A DNA stretch of 64,000 nucleotides, from positions 16,581,940-16,645,939 of the forward strand of contig JAQNBH010000010.1 of assembly GCA_028752905.1 (NCBI GenBank). The letters run 5' to 3'. Position 1 is the stretch's first letter. Each line of letters starts with the position of its first letter. The notes beneath the pieces are model-generated. The model did no database searches and had not been told where the DNA came from. It saw only the letters and a list, made by a program, of their open reading frames with translations. The position numbers and the translations under genes were made by a program. The stretch comes from Cladorhizidae sp. MBARI D1340-BT2 (Eukaryota > Porifera > Demospongiae > Poecilosclerida > Cladorhizidae). Positions 32,831 through 44,957 of the stretch are shown here, piece after piece.

Positions 32831-33179
32831 TATTAGATACCTCCTTATCAAACTCCTCTGAAGTTCTTTTACTTGTTACTTCAATATAGATCGGAGGAGG
32901 AGGAGGACAGTACACGGAGAAGAAGCTGGTGGTGAGGGAGTAGTTGGGCATACAGATTCCAAGTCTGAGGCAGAACCCGTCACAGAGGGTTATCATAATT
33001 TATTGCTATAAATCATAATGACTATAGCTAGGTATAATGTTCCAGTTATCACCCTTATACTTAGCTATAGCTATCTATGGAAATTCTTCCATTGTTCTAC
33101 ATGTAGCTATCTGGCTACATCTATACTTATGTATCTTAGTACACTACATGAGATGTCTAGTATACTATAGATGGTGTCT

Positions 33180-33395
33180 AGTATTCTACAAGTGTCTAGT
33201 GTACCACAGAAGATTTTTAATGAGATTCATAGAGCATCCCACAAACACTGGACCCAATAACATGCTTGCAAAGTTTCTAGCTGGAGAGGGCACCACGGAG
33301 CAAGTGCAGCTCTATGGAGATCAAGCAGCAGCTGCAAGTCACAATGGGCAAAGGTCAGACAGAGGTCACTTGATTTTAGCTCAAGTTTTGATAGT
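33180..33395 (+). repeat. Dispersed segment related to 38690-39010
   Basis: Shares with 38690-39010 the TATCTAGTATAnnnnACAG motifs, a segment near TTAATNAGATTCATAAAG, CACCACGGAGC/CACCACAGAGC, GGAGATCAAGCAGCAGCTGC with AAGTCAC, and AGGGCACTTGATTT or AGGTCACTTGATTT. The frame TEQVQLYGDQAAAASH is open and parallels the other copy. Probably a dispersed repeat, possibly of exon origin. Confidence 0.6.
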
Positions 33396-33562
33396 TTGAT
33401 AGTGTGTCGCTCCTTCAAATAAACCTGCCTGGTGGCAACCCCCCCCCCCCCACTTGACACTACATAAAGTCATGATCGAACTACGAACACACGTACTGCA
33501 CTGCTGATTGGACGCTGTAGCTCCATAAGCTTTCGTGTTGAGTTTGGGTGTTCCAGGAGGTT

Positions 33563-33735
33563 GACATATCGGACACACTGGCTCTATGCCTGCAGTAAGA
33601 GCAACCGACAAGAACAGTTATGGACATATCAGACACACTGGCTCAATGCCTGCAGTAAGAGCAACCGACAAGAACAGTTATGGACATATCAGACACACTG
33701 GCTCTATGCCTGCAGTAAGAGCAACCAATATCCCA
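33563..33735. repeat. 60-bp tandem repeat, three units
   Basis: Unit around ACACACTGGCTCTATGCCTG with CAGTAAGAGCAACCGACAAG and AACAGTTATGGACATATCAG. The 60-bp length keeps frame, so it reads as a 20-residue repeat in two frames. No sign it is coding. Confidence 0.9.
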
Positions 33736-34051
33736 GTACTTGGAAATAACAGATCTCCTGGCATGTTTGTCTCCCACTAAAGCATGCACTATTGATTACA
33801 AGAGGCTCTCCTACATGTTCATTGAATTACATGGAAGGAGGGTGGGAGGGATGAATGCTCCCCCCTAACAGAAATCCCCTCCCCCCCCCACCCAACCCAC
33901 TTAATTAAAAAAATTAGAATGGGTTGCACTAGAGAATCTAATATGTAGCTAAATTGGAAACACCCAAGATTCTACATTTGGAATAGCATGTAAACATATC
34001 AGTAATCAACTTAGTGGGTTAATGGAAGATTATGTAGGTTTCAAGAAAGCC

Positions 34052-34606
34052 ATAAAGTGGCCACATCGTAACTAGACTGAGTCCCACCATAAAGTGGCCA
34101 CATCATAACTACGCTGAGTCCCACCATAAAGTGGCCACATCGTAGCTACACAGAGTACCAGGTCACATCGTAGCTACACCAAGTCCCAGCATAAAGTGGC
34201 CACATCGTAGCTACACTCAGTCCCACCATAAAGTGGCCACATCGTAGCTACACTCGGTCCCACCATAAAGTTGCCACATCGTAGCTACACCGATTCCAAC
34301 CATAAAGTGGCCACATCGTAGCTACACTCAGTCCCAGCCATAAAGTGCCACATCGTAGCTACGCTGAGTCCAACCAAAATATTGGTCACATCGTAGCTAC
34401 ACTCAGTCCCACCATAAAGTGGTCACATCGTAGCTACACTCAGTCCCACCATAAAGTGGTCACATCGTAGCTACACTCAGTCCCACCATAAAGTGGTCAC
34501 ATCGTAGCTACACTCAGTCCCACCATAAAGTGGTCACATCGTAGCTACACCGAGTCCAACCATAAAGTGGTCACATCGTAGCTACACTCAGTCCCTGGTC
34601 ACATCG
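34052..34606. repeat. 37-bp minisatellite, left part
   Basis: About 15 units of CACATCGTAGCTACACTCAG plus TCCCACCATAAAGTGGT. Continuous with 36363-37235 apart from the Tc1/mariner element inserted between them. Confidence 0.95.
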
Positions 34607-34608
34607 TA

Positions 34609-36362
34609 CAGTAGGCGCCATAAAAAAACTTGGCGTTGCGTTTAAACCGAGCGTTGGTTCAGCGTCTAAACGCATGCGATTTCCTACCGGCTATAAAGAA
34701 CGCACGAAACGTTCAGACGCTAAAAACATTAAACGCACGACGTTTAGCCGCTCTAGACGTTTAGACGCACGGAACGTTTATGGAATAGATCGTAGGGAGT
34801 TGCACTTCAGGAGTTGCAAGTGGCAGTTATCGCGAATGGTGTAACAAGAAACAGATTGAAGGCACCGACTGTGTCAGGACTTAGTCTGGCGGTTTGATAG
34901 CGGGAGACCTACAAAGCTAACGGCAGCCATCTGAGAGGTAGTGGAACAGAAGATGCGAGTTAATGACTGTGTAGAGCCTCACTCGGAGGGTAGCTCCTAC
35001 TGCCAGTTGGCAAGAGAATTAACTAGGTTCGTGTTAGTCTTGTTTGCTTGGGATTCTTAAGGCTGTATGCTGACTTAATTTAGCTGATAAGGAGACTGGC
35101 TTAAAGCTCCATGCTTGCTATGGGTGGGGGGCTCTCCTGATCTAGCTTTTGTTTGTTGTTGATGCTGAAGCTTGAATGTCCACCCTGTTGGTGTAGTGGC
35201 TGTTATTGCCATTCCCCTTGCACTGCAATAAACATTCTTTTACAGATTTGTTGCCTTGATGTGAATAAAATTATAATCCCCAATTGCATCATTTAGGTTG
35301 GTGTGGCCAAGACAATTCATGGGTATCAAGGGTTTGAGAAGGTAATATGGACAGACGAATGCAGTTGCAGTTTGAAACCCACTGAAGCTCATCATAAGAA
35401 GATTGGTCAACCTGAAAAGAACAATATCATGTGTTTTTTTGGTCATTGTATTTTAATATTAGCAAATTCTATATACAAATTATAGAAATGGGAGTTGTAG
35501 GGAGTTCTAAATTAAAATATATATACATTTTTAATTTACATAATGTTTGTTACAGAAGAGAAGTTACAGAAGTCGACCCAAAAACCCAGTCGATTAAAGA
35601 CTTGTGAACAAACACAAATATTACATGAACAGTAAATCATTTCTTGGTTTGTAGTGCCATCCGGTTTGATGCCAGTTGAATTGCCTCCAGACATATTCTG
35701 GGAGGTGTAAGTCCCTACCTTCACTCTGTGCAGGCACCCCCCAGCAAGGTGCTGCAGAGCTTTGCCTTGTGGGACAGAGACTGAGTCCATCTCCAGGGTT
35801 AAAATAAACCAATAACACAACATGAATCAATTCTTGATGACAATATGTAGCTTCATTAGTACAACAATAGCTAGAGAAGTACCATCCATTCCATTTGTTC
35901 TAGCTACCAAAAAACAACTAAAACTGAAACTCAAGTACTGGCTCGAACAGCTTGTATGGATCAAGCGGATTCCAGTTACACCAAAGTTATATTATAGCAA
36001 GTATAACAGTAAGAGGAGGAAACTTACTTGCTTATAGACTCTTAGAGCTTACAGGCCCTTAAACTCGAAATTTATGAAATAACTCGGACAACAACTCCAG
36101 CGGACGCTCTCTAAAGAACACAGTAACAGCTTGCCCCACTTTTTTTCTTCAGTTCACGTGGTAGTCTATGCACGCGCCTCTCGTGTTTTTTTAAAAGTAG
36201 CGCAATAAACGCAGCGAGCGCTTAAACGCAGCGAGCGTTCAATGCAGCAAGCGTCCCAACGCTCTGTACTGTACGTTTCGTTAACGTTTCTTTGGCCAAC
36301 GGTCATGCGTGGCACGTACGTTGGGTTTAAACGCAACGCCAAGTTTTTTATGGCGCCTACTG
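34609..36362 (+). mobile_element. Tc1/mariner-type transposon inserted in the minisatellite
   Basis: Terminal inverted repeats of about 40 bp (CAGTAGGCGCCATAAAAAAA, then CTTGGCGTTGCGTTTAAAC) with TA on both sides (34607-34608 and 36363-36364), the target duplication of this superfamily. Excising it restores an ordinary repeat unit (CATCGTAGCTACACC). Inside, a short plus-strand piece resembles the transposase catalytic region. The rest of the interior has no recognisable gene. Confidence 0.85.
35300..35430 (+). pseudogene. Tc1/mariner transposase fragment
   Basis: Plus-strand reading KTIHGYQGFEKVIWTDECS, then HHKKIGQPEK. The VIWTDE segment is the second catalytic Asp region of Tc1/mariner DDE transposases, and the K..GQP spacing fits. 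An acceptor-like TTTAG precedes it. No other catalytic region was seen, so the gene is a remnant. Confidence 0.6.
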
Positions 36363-37235
36363 TAGCTACACCGAGTCCAACCATAAAGTGGTCACATCGT
36401 AGCTACACTCAGTCCCACCATAAAGTGGTCACATCGTAGCTACACTGAGTCCCACCATAAAGTGGCCACATCGTAGCTACACTCATTCCCACCATAAAGT
36501 GGTCACATCGTAGCTACACTCAGTCCCACCATAAGGTGGTCACATCATAGCTACACTCAGTCCCACCATAAAGTGGTCACATCATAGCTACACCGAGTCC
36601 AACCATAAAGTGGTCACATTGTAGCTACACTCAGTCCCACCATAAAGTGGTCACATCGTAGCTACACCGAGTCCAACCATAAAGTGGTCACATCATAGCT
36701 ACACTCAGTCCCACCATAAAGTGGTCACATCGTAGCTATACTGAGTCCCAGCCATAAAGTGGTCACATCGTAGCTACACTCAGTCCCACCATAAAGTGGT
36801 CACATCGTAGCTACACTGAGTCCCACCATAAAGTGGCCACATTGTAGCTACACCGAGTCCAACCATAAAGTGGCCACATCGTAGCTACACTCAGTCCCAC
36901 CATAAAGTGGCCACATCGTAGCTATACTGAGTTCAACCATAAAGTGGTCACATCGTAGCTATGTATACTCAGTCCCACCATAAAGTGGTCACATCGTAGC
37001 TACACCGAGTCCAACCATAAAGTGGTCACATCGTAGCTACACTGAGTCCCACCATAAAGTGGCCACATCGTAGCTACACTCAGTCTCACCATAAAGTGGT
37101 CACATCGTAGCTATACTGAGTCCCAGCCATAAAGTGGTCACATCATAGCTACACTCAGTCCCACCATAAAGTGGTCACATCGTAGCTACACTGAGTCCCA
37201 CCATAAAGTGGCCACATCGTAGCTACACTGAGTCC
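36363..37235. repeat. 37-bp minisatellite, right part
   Basis: About 23 units of the same repeat as at 34052-34606, with GTGGTCACATC and GTGGCCACATC variants and CACTCAGTCCC, CACCGAGTCCA and CACTGAGTCCC variants intermixed. Confidence 0.95.
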
Positions 37236-37670
37236 CAGTCGTGGAATCTAGAGGGGTAAAATGTGCGTCCTTACTCCATACAGCTTACACCATGGTTCAC
37301 ATCGACCAGTTGTATTGATGTTCTTTAATAGCTCCACCTGGGTGTGTCCTTTTGGTGCCCAAACTGTGGGTGTAGTTTAAACCATGGCAATTATACATGC
37401 AAACAAAGTTGGGACCTAAATTTGCGAGGTCATGTGATTCTGCTTAAGTGGCCATGGTCACTTGGGGAAAACCCTTGGGTGGCTGTTGCTACGTATATGC
37501 TTCACTAAGAGATGGAAATCTGACCGTGGGTAAATAGATAATTACATGTAAGGGTGAAGATTGTCGGGCAGGTAAGGCTCGTCGACTCAATCTAGCTAGC
37601 TCAGTGAGTTACTGAGAATTTAGTTATGGCTGGAATCTAGTGAGGTCACAGGCTTACGTAGGTGCATGTC
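37236..37670. other. Spacer between minisatellites
   Basis: No gene or repeat recognised. Confidence 0.4.
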
Positions 37671-37671
37671 C

Positions 37672-38390
37672 ACAGCTGATCCTCCTCAGCAGCCGATCCT
37701 CCTCAGCCGATCCTCCACAGCCGATCCTCCTCAGCCGATCCTCGATCCTCCACAGCCGATCCTCCTCAGCCGATCCTCCACAGCCAATCCTCCACAGCCG
37801 ATCCTCCACAGCTGATCATCCTCAGCCGATTATCAACAGCTGATCCTCCTTAGCTGATCCTCCTCAGCCGATCCTCCACAGCCAATCCTCCACAGCCAAT
37901 CCTCCACAGCTGATCATCCTCAGCCGATTATCAACTGATCCTCCTCAGCCGATTATCCACAGCCGATCCTCATCAGCTGATCCTCCCCAGCTGAACCTCC
38001 ACAGCTGATCCTCCTCAGCCAATCCTCCACAGCTGATCATCCTCAGCCGATTATCAACTGATCCTCCTCAGCCGATTATCCACAGCCGATCCTCATCAGC
38101 CAATCCTCCACAGCTGATCATCCTCAGCCGATTATCAACTGATCCTCCTCAGCCGATTATCCACAGCCGATCCTCCCCAGCTGATCCTCCACAGCTGATC
38201 CTCCTCAGCCGATCCTCCACAGCAGATCCTCCACAGCAGATCCTCCTCAGCCAATCCTCCTCAGCTGATCCTCCTCAGCTGATCCTCAAGCCGATCCTCC
38301 AAAGCCGATCCTCCTCAGCCGATCCTCCTCAGCCGATCCTCCTCAGCTGATCCTCCACAGCTGATCCTCCTCAGCCGATCCTCCACAGCA
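37672..38390. repeat. 15-bp minisatellite, about 47 units
   Basis: Unit CAGCCGATCCTCCTC with variants (CAGCTGATCATCCTC, CAGCCAATCCTCCA). Higher-order blocks recur, for example around 37905-37960, 38030-38095 and 38110-38165, so segments of several units were duplicated together. CAGCTG E-box-like hexamers are frequent. Confidence 0.9.
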
Positions 38391-38689
38391 AACATTGAGA
38401 GCGACACTGCACCCATGACCTGGGCAGACAGAACACATAAAGTGTCGTCAAGGAAGCATTGTACTTGGCAGACATCCACCAAGAACTTTTGAAGCCAGGC
38501 ATGTCATGAGCTCTGCAAGCCAGCTAGCACTGTGTTACATGTATAAGTACTCTCCTTCCTTCAGGTCGAGTGCAATCAGGGGCACAGAGTTGCATCAGCT
38601 AGAAGCAAGGGATGATGATGCAAACTGCAATGCCATGCACACTGATCTTCAACTACAGAAGTATCTAGTATATTACAGGAAGTATCTAG

Positions 38690-39010
38690 TATACCACAGG
38701 TTATGACTCATATAATGCATAAGTGACTAAAATAGTACAGGAAGTGCTTAATCAGATTCATAAAGTAATACGCCCACAAACTCGAGACCCGATGCAACAA
38801 AGTTTGTAGTTTGCCAATCACTTTCTTAGACAGGCCACCACAGAGCGTGCTGGTGAGAGTGGAGTGCATCTTTTCGCTGGTACAGAGATGGAAGCTTATG
38901 GTGATCAAACAGCAGCTGCAAGTCACCCTGTAAATCTAGGGGGAGACCCTGAGATCACCAACATGGAGCGGTACAATTGGCAAGGTAGGATAGAGGGCAC
39001 TTGATTTCTA
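38690..39010 (+). repeat. Dispersed segment related to 33180-33395
   Basis: See the homologous stretch at 33180-33395. Here the frame FAGTEMEAYGDQTAAASH continues to a CAAG/GTAGGA donor-like site near 38980, hinting at an exon ancestor. The TATCTAGTATA motifs at the left edge recur in inverse orientation near 47350-47400. Confidence 0.55.
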
Positions 39011-39039
39011 GAACTAATTTTCAAATTTGGACTAATTAC

Positions 39040-39245
39040 ATAGACAGTGTTCCATAGCATGCGGTAGACACTTTAACATTAGAACACTGGCAGAGACAGT
39101 GCTCCATAGCATGCAGTAGCCACTTTATCATTAGAACACTGGCAGAGAGTGTTCCATAGCATGCAGTAGCCACTCTAACATTAGAACACTGGCAGAGACA
39201 GTGCTCCATAGCATGCAGTAGCCATTCTAACATTAGAACACTGGC
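39040..39245. repeat. ~62-bp tandem repeat, 3.5 units
   Basis: Unit around CAGTGCTCCATAGCATGCAG, TAGCCACTCTAACATTAGAA and CACTGGCAGAGA. Confidence 0.9.
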
Positions 39246-39389
39246 GAAAAGAAGGTCAAAGTTGAGTTATACACTGTATAGTGATCTCTTGCATGGCAAC
39301 CATTTTTAGCTAAGCCGGCCCATGACCTGTTTCAGCACTTGCTCCACTTGTTCAAAATAAGCAAATAAACACTACTCCTGATTAAGACC

Positions 39390-41850
39390 AGAGCACCTGG
39401 AGGAAACATCCACGTGATGAAGACTAGACCACCTGGAGGAAACATCCATGTGATGAAGACTAGACCTCCTGGAGGAAACATCCACGTGATGAAGACTAGA
39501 CCACCTGGAGGAAACATCCATGTGATGAAGACTAGACCACCTGGAGGAAACATTCACGTGATGAAGACTAGAGCACCTGGAGGAAACATCCATGTGATGA
39601 AGACTAGAGCACCTGGAGGAAACATCCACATGATGAAGACTAGACCACCTGGAGGAAACATCCACGTGATGAAGACTAGAGTACCTGGAGGAAACATCCA
39701 CGTGATGAAGACTAGACCACCTGGAGGAAACATCCACGTGATGAAGACTAGATCACCTGGAGGAAACATCCACGTGATGAAGACTAGACCACCTGGAGGA
39801 AACATCCACGTGATGAAGACTAGACCACCTGGAGGAAACATCCATGTGATGAAGACTAGACCACCTGGAGGAAACATTCACGTGATGAAGACTAGAGCAC
39901 CTGGAGGAAACATCCACGTGATGAAGACTAGACCACCTGGAGGAAACATCCACGTGATGAAGACTAGAGTACCTGGAGGAAACATCCACGTGATGAAGAC
40001 TAGACCACCTGGAGGAAACATCCACGTGATGAAGACTAGACCACCTGGAGGAAACATCCACGTGATGAAGACTAGACCACCTGGAGGAAACATCCACGTG
40101 ATGAAGACTAGAGCACCTGGAGGAAACATCCACGTGATGAAGACTAGACCACCTGGAGGAAACATCCACGTGATGAAGACTAGAACACCTGGAGGAAACA
40201 TCCATGTGATGAAGACTAGACCACCTGGAGGAAACATCCACGTGATGAAGACTAGAACACCTGGAGGAAACATCCATGTGATGAAGACTAGACCACCTGG
40301 AGGAAACATCCATGTGATGAAGACTAGAACACCTGGAGGAAACATCCATGTGATGAAGACTAGAGCACCTGGAGGAAACATCCATGTGATGAAGACTAGA
40401 GCACCTGGAGGAAACATCCATGTGATGAAGAATAGAACACCTGGAGGAAACATCCACGTGATGAAGACTAGAGCACCTGGAGGAAACATCCACGTGATGA
40501 AGACTAGACCACCTGGAGGAAACATCCACGTGATGAAGACTAGACCACCTGGAGGAAACATCCACGTGATGAAGACTAGACCACCTGGAGGAAACATCCA
40601 CGTGATGAAGACTAGAGCACCTGGAGGAAACATCCACGTGATGAAGACTAGACCACCTGGAGGAAACATCCACGTGATGAAGACTAGACCACCTGGAGGA
40701 AACATCCACGTGATGAAGACTAGACCACCTGGAGGAAACATCCATGTGATGAAGACTAGACCACCTGGAGGAAACATCCACGTGATGAAGACTAGACCAC
40801 CTGGAGGAAACATCCACGTGATGAAGACTAGACCACCTGGAGGAAACATCCACGTGATGAAGACTAGAGCACCTGGAGGAAACATCCACGTGATGAAGAC
40901 TAGACCACCTGGAGGAAACATCCACGTGATGAAGACTAGAGCACCTGGAGGAAACATCCACGTGATGAAGACTAGAGTACCTAGAGGAAACATCCACGTG
41001 ATGAAGACTAGAGCACCTGGAGGAAACATCCACGTGATGAAGACTAGAGAACCTGGAGGAAACATCCACGTGATGAAGACTAGAGCACCTGGAGGAAACA
41101 TCCACGTGATGAAGAGACTAGAACACCTGGAGGAAACATCCACGTGATGAAGACTGGAGGAAACATCCACATGATGAAGACTAGAGTACCTGGAAGAAAC
41201 ATCCACGTGATGAAGACTAGAGCACCTGGAGGAAACATCCAGGGATGGAGACTGGAGGAAACATCCACGTGATGAAGACTAGAGTACCTGGAAGAAACAT
41301 CCACGTGATGAAGAGACTAGAGCACCTGGAGGAAACATCCACGTGATGGAGACTAGAGCACCTGGAGGAAACATCCACGTGATGAAGACTAGAGCACCTG
41401 GAGGAAACATCACATGTTAAAGACTAGACCACCTGGAGGAAACATCCACGTGATGAAGACTAGAGAACCTGGAGGAAACATCCACGTGATGAAGACTAGA
41501 ACACCTGGAGGAAACATCCACGTGATGAAGACTAGAGAACCTGGAGGAAACATCCACGTGATGAAGACTAGAGCACCTGGAGGAAACATCCACGTGATGA
41601 AGACTAGAGAACCTGGAGGAAACATCCACGTGATGAAGACTAGAACACCTGGAGGAAACATCCACGTGATGAAGACTAGAGCACCTGGAGGAAACATCCA
41701 TGTGATGAAGACTAGAGCACCTGGAGGAAACATCCACGTGATGAAGACTAGAACACCTGGAGGAAACATCCACGTGATGAAGACTAGAGCACCTGGAGGA
41801 AACATCCACGTGATGAAGACTAGAGCACCTGGAGGAAACATCCTGAGAAA
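39390..41850. repeat. 36-bp minisatellite, about 68 units
   Basis: Unit ATGAAGACTAGACCACCTGG plus AGGAAACATCCACGTG. 36 bp keeps all frames, so a 577-residue plus-strand reading (12-residue MKTRPPGGNIHV-type unit) and long minus-strand readings exist. Variation is concentrated at one codon (CCA, GCA, GTA, ACA, GAA) and at the CACGTG/CATGTG site. Irregular shortened units appear at 41110-41410. Confidence 0.97.
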
Positions 41851-42059
41851 ACTAAGTTGACCATCAAGAAAGTCATTGTGAATGTAAATTTTAGATCAGC
41901 ATGAGAGTCTTGGCCGCAATTTTCAACTTCTGCCAAAAAAGTTACCTTTGCCTCTGCAGACTTTACTGGACCTTCAGTAATGCATGAGAAGCATCTTTCT
42001 GGAAACAATTAGAAAGACTGTTGCAGTCCTTGAACAGGAAATGACTGGATGAAGAAATG

Positions 42060-42275
42060 CACTCGGGAGGAGAAAAAGGAGAAAACGGAGAGAAAGGAGG
42101 GGAAAAGATAAAAGGGGGAAAACAGGAAAATAGAAAAGAAGAAAAACATAAAAAAGAACAGAAAAAAAGAAGAAAAACAGAACAGAAAAAAAGAAGAAAA
42201 AAAGAAAAAAGAACACAAAAAAAAGAAAGGGAAAAAGAACAGAAAAAAAGAAGAAAAACAGAAAAAAGAACAGGT
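42060..42275. repeat. Purine-rich low-complexity tract
   Basis: Repeats of GAAAAAAAGAAGAAAAACAG and related strings on the plus strand. Such tracts can form triplex DNA. Confidence 0.85.
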
Positions 42276-42481
42276 TTAAGTTATGACTGATCTAAAACTC
42301 ATTTTTTCCCTTCCAGCTTGTTTACAGTTCAGAGCATCATCACAATAATACACTACACACCCAGTATGTATATGTGGCTTCACCAAGGCTGTAGTAAACA
42401 GTTCCTAATACATGGGAAAACTTTCCCTATTTCACCATCAACATGCCCATCATGCTGTCATAACAACTGAATAGGCTAGGG

Positions 42482-44769
42482 CATGAGTTCTTAACCTGGG
42501 GTCCATGGATGGGATCTAGGGGGTCCATGAACTGTAGGTACACAACAAACTAGATTTAATGCTCATAATTTGTGGAGGATCCTAAGGTGAAGCCCAGGAG
42601 TAAGAAATATCTAATTTCCACAAAGTGGTAACAAACTTTCTGAATCTAAGCATTACCACCTGTTTAAATATGGTGGTGACCAAACTTACTTAAATTGTCA
42701 TGTGTCAGACATCACACTTCATTCATGCGGCTCACTTCATTCAGGGTTCCATTTACTGCAGTCCTGATCCATGATTTACTGCACTTTCACTAGCTTTTTA
42801 TAGCAGGAGTTCTAGCTCAGCTTGAACCAAAAAAATGTCAAAGAAAAGGGAGTACAATGAAGACTATGTAGCCTTTGGTTTTACTTGCATCACTGAGCGT
42901 GATGGGACACAAAAGCCACAGTGTTTCTTGTCTGGCAAAGTTCTTGCCAATGGAAGCATGAAGCCAACAAAGTTGAAGGAGCACCTCATGTCTATACATC
43001 CTGAAAATGTATCAGAGAGTTAAGATATATTTCATGCAAAGAAGGCTCGATTTGAGAAGGCTGGGACTTTGCCAAAACTTGGATTTGCCCCAACGCTCTT
43101 AAAGCTTCTTACAAGGTTGCTTATCAGATTGCCAAAGAAAAGAAGCCACACACAATTGGGGAGACTTTAGTGAAGCCATGTGCACTGGATATGGTTGAGC
43201 TGGTTTGTGGATTGGAGCAGAGGAAGAAAATCGAAGCAATCCCTTTGTCAAATGACGTCATACATTCCAGAATAGTTGATACGTCTTCTAATATTTTGAA
43301 GCAAGTCATGGAAGAGTTGGCAGCTACACCATTTCAATTCAGTGTGCAACTGGATGAAAGTACTGACATTTCTGTGTAGTCAACTACTTGCTTTGTTCAT
43401 TATGTTCATGCTGATGCCTTTAAAGAGGAATTCCTATTTTGTGAGCCACTATTGGAAACAACAAAAGCCATTGACATATTTGATATGGTGAAAAGTTTCT
43501 TGGCCAAGCAAGGTTTTGACTGGAAGAAACATTTGGGTATCACCTGCAATGCTTGGTAACACATCTGGTTTGGCTGCTTTAGTGAAGAAAGAAGCTCCTC
43601 ACGTCATTGTCACTCACTGTTTTCTACATCGCCATGCACTGGCATCAAAAACTCTGCGAACAATCCTGAAAGAAGTAAAGTATCGTCCACTACAGTGAAA
43701 GTTGTCAACTTCATCAGAGCCAGGGCTCTGAATCATCATCTTTTCATCAAGAAATGGGAGCAGAACATGATGTTCTTCTTTACCACACAGAAGTCCGCTG
43801 GCTTTCCAGAGGACAAATTTTGAAGTGTTTGATGGAACTTAGAGCAGAAGTTTCATTTTTTTGGAAAGAAAAGAACGTCCCACTCTCTGAACAATTTGAA
43901 AGGGAGGAGTTCATATATTATGGCTTGGCTTATTTGGCAGATTTCTTTGGCCATATGAATGAGGTGTGTCTTTTGATTCAAGACCAAGCAGTCACCATTA
44001 TGGATGCTGCTGAAAAACTACAAGCTTTTTTGGCCAAACTGCCACTTTGGAAGAGGAGACTGGAGGCACATAATTATGCAAACTTTCCAATACTTGAGGA
44101 AGTGCTTCTGCCAAGTGGAGTAGAGAGAGAGAAAGCGCTGTCGGTTTCTCTGCATACAGAAATGTGCAGACACCTGGAAACCCTGCAGAACTCTTTCAAT
44201 GGTTACTTCTGCTCAGAAGACCTAAAAGTCGAGGCATGGATTCGTAATCCTTTCCTTGCTGACATTAATCAAATAAGTGATGCAGACCTTGCCAAAGATG
44301 ATCTTATCGACTTGAGAACAAAAGAAATGATACGGTTTGAATTCAACACAAAATGCCTTGGAGATTTTTGGTGCTCCTTAATTAACACAAGGCTATCCTC
44401 ACCTAGCAAAGAGGGCTATGGGGGCTTTGATACCATTTGCAACCACATATCTTTGTGAATCAGGATTTTCAGCTCGTTACAATTAAGACTAAAAGTATAA
44501 ATCGATTGGATGTTAGACATGACATGTGTGTTTCCTTATCAAAGACAACTCCAGAATTTCATTCATAACCTTCCTTTGAAATGTATTTTAGAGTGGGCAT
44601 TATCTTCTTTTTTTCTTTCTTTTTTTCAGACCTAATGTATATATGTTAAGGAAATCACCAATATATACATTCTTTCCGAATTGTTTATTGCATTTTTCTG
44701 GGGAGGGGTCCGTAGCTTTTGCCAGACTACCAAAAGGGTCTGTGACTAAAAAAAAGTTAAGAACCCCTG
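42482..44769 (+). mobile_element. hAT transposon of the ZBED5-like group, decayed
   Basis: Ends CATGAGTTCTTAAC and (inverted) CAGGGGTTCTTAAC match at 12 of 14 positions. An 8-bp target duplication, GGCTAGGG at 42474-42481 and GGATAGGG at 44770-44777, differs by one base. 8 bp is the hAT standard. The interior is a single decayed transposase gene on the plus strand. Confidence 0.85.
42835..44580 (+). pseudogene. ZBED5/FAM200-like hAT transposase pseudogene
   Basis: The plus strand starts at an ATG (42835) with a BED-type region: MSKKREYNEDYVAFGFT, then a C..SGKVLANGSMKP block where the second zinc Cys has become Ser, and LKEHLMSIHPEN with the two His. A stop at 43021-43023 follows. Later blocks are MVELVCGLEQRKK (43190), FSVQLDESTDIS with the first catalytic Asp (43335-43375), a GNTSGLAALVKKEAPHVIVT segment with CFLHRHALASKTL (43545-43660), and a 234-residue open block (43754-44458) with YHTEVRWLSRGQILK and LWKRRLEAHNYANFP. 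The C-terminal dimerisation region near 44460-44570 is frameshifted. Multiple stops and a lost zinc ligand mark it as dead. The resemblance to ZBED5/FAM200-type proteins of vertebrates is strong. Confidence 0.85.
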
Positions 44770-44957
44770 GGATAGGGCTTCAAAGAAGCCATCTACGTGG
44801 CTTCAGCCAAGAGAGGGATGTTTCCCAGAGTTACGTTTTTGAAGGGTTTAATATTTGTGGTTTTGACATCCGAATCCAGCTGCAAATACATACAACAAAG
44901 AGCATCAGAGCAAGGTGTGGCCTCCATGCCAATGATATGGAATCCTAGAATATTTCC

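Noticed and set aside
39414..41147. 577-residue open reading frame of a 12-residue MKTRPPGGNIHV-type repeat, plus long minus-strand frames over the same DNA
   Set aside because: A 36-bp tandem unit without a stop is open in several frames at once. There is no splice context or unique sequence attached, and the frame breaks where units change length. Treated as minisatellite.
42057..42290. 77-residue Lys/Glu/Arg-rich frame
   Set aside because: Low-complexity purine tract.
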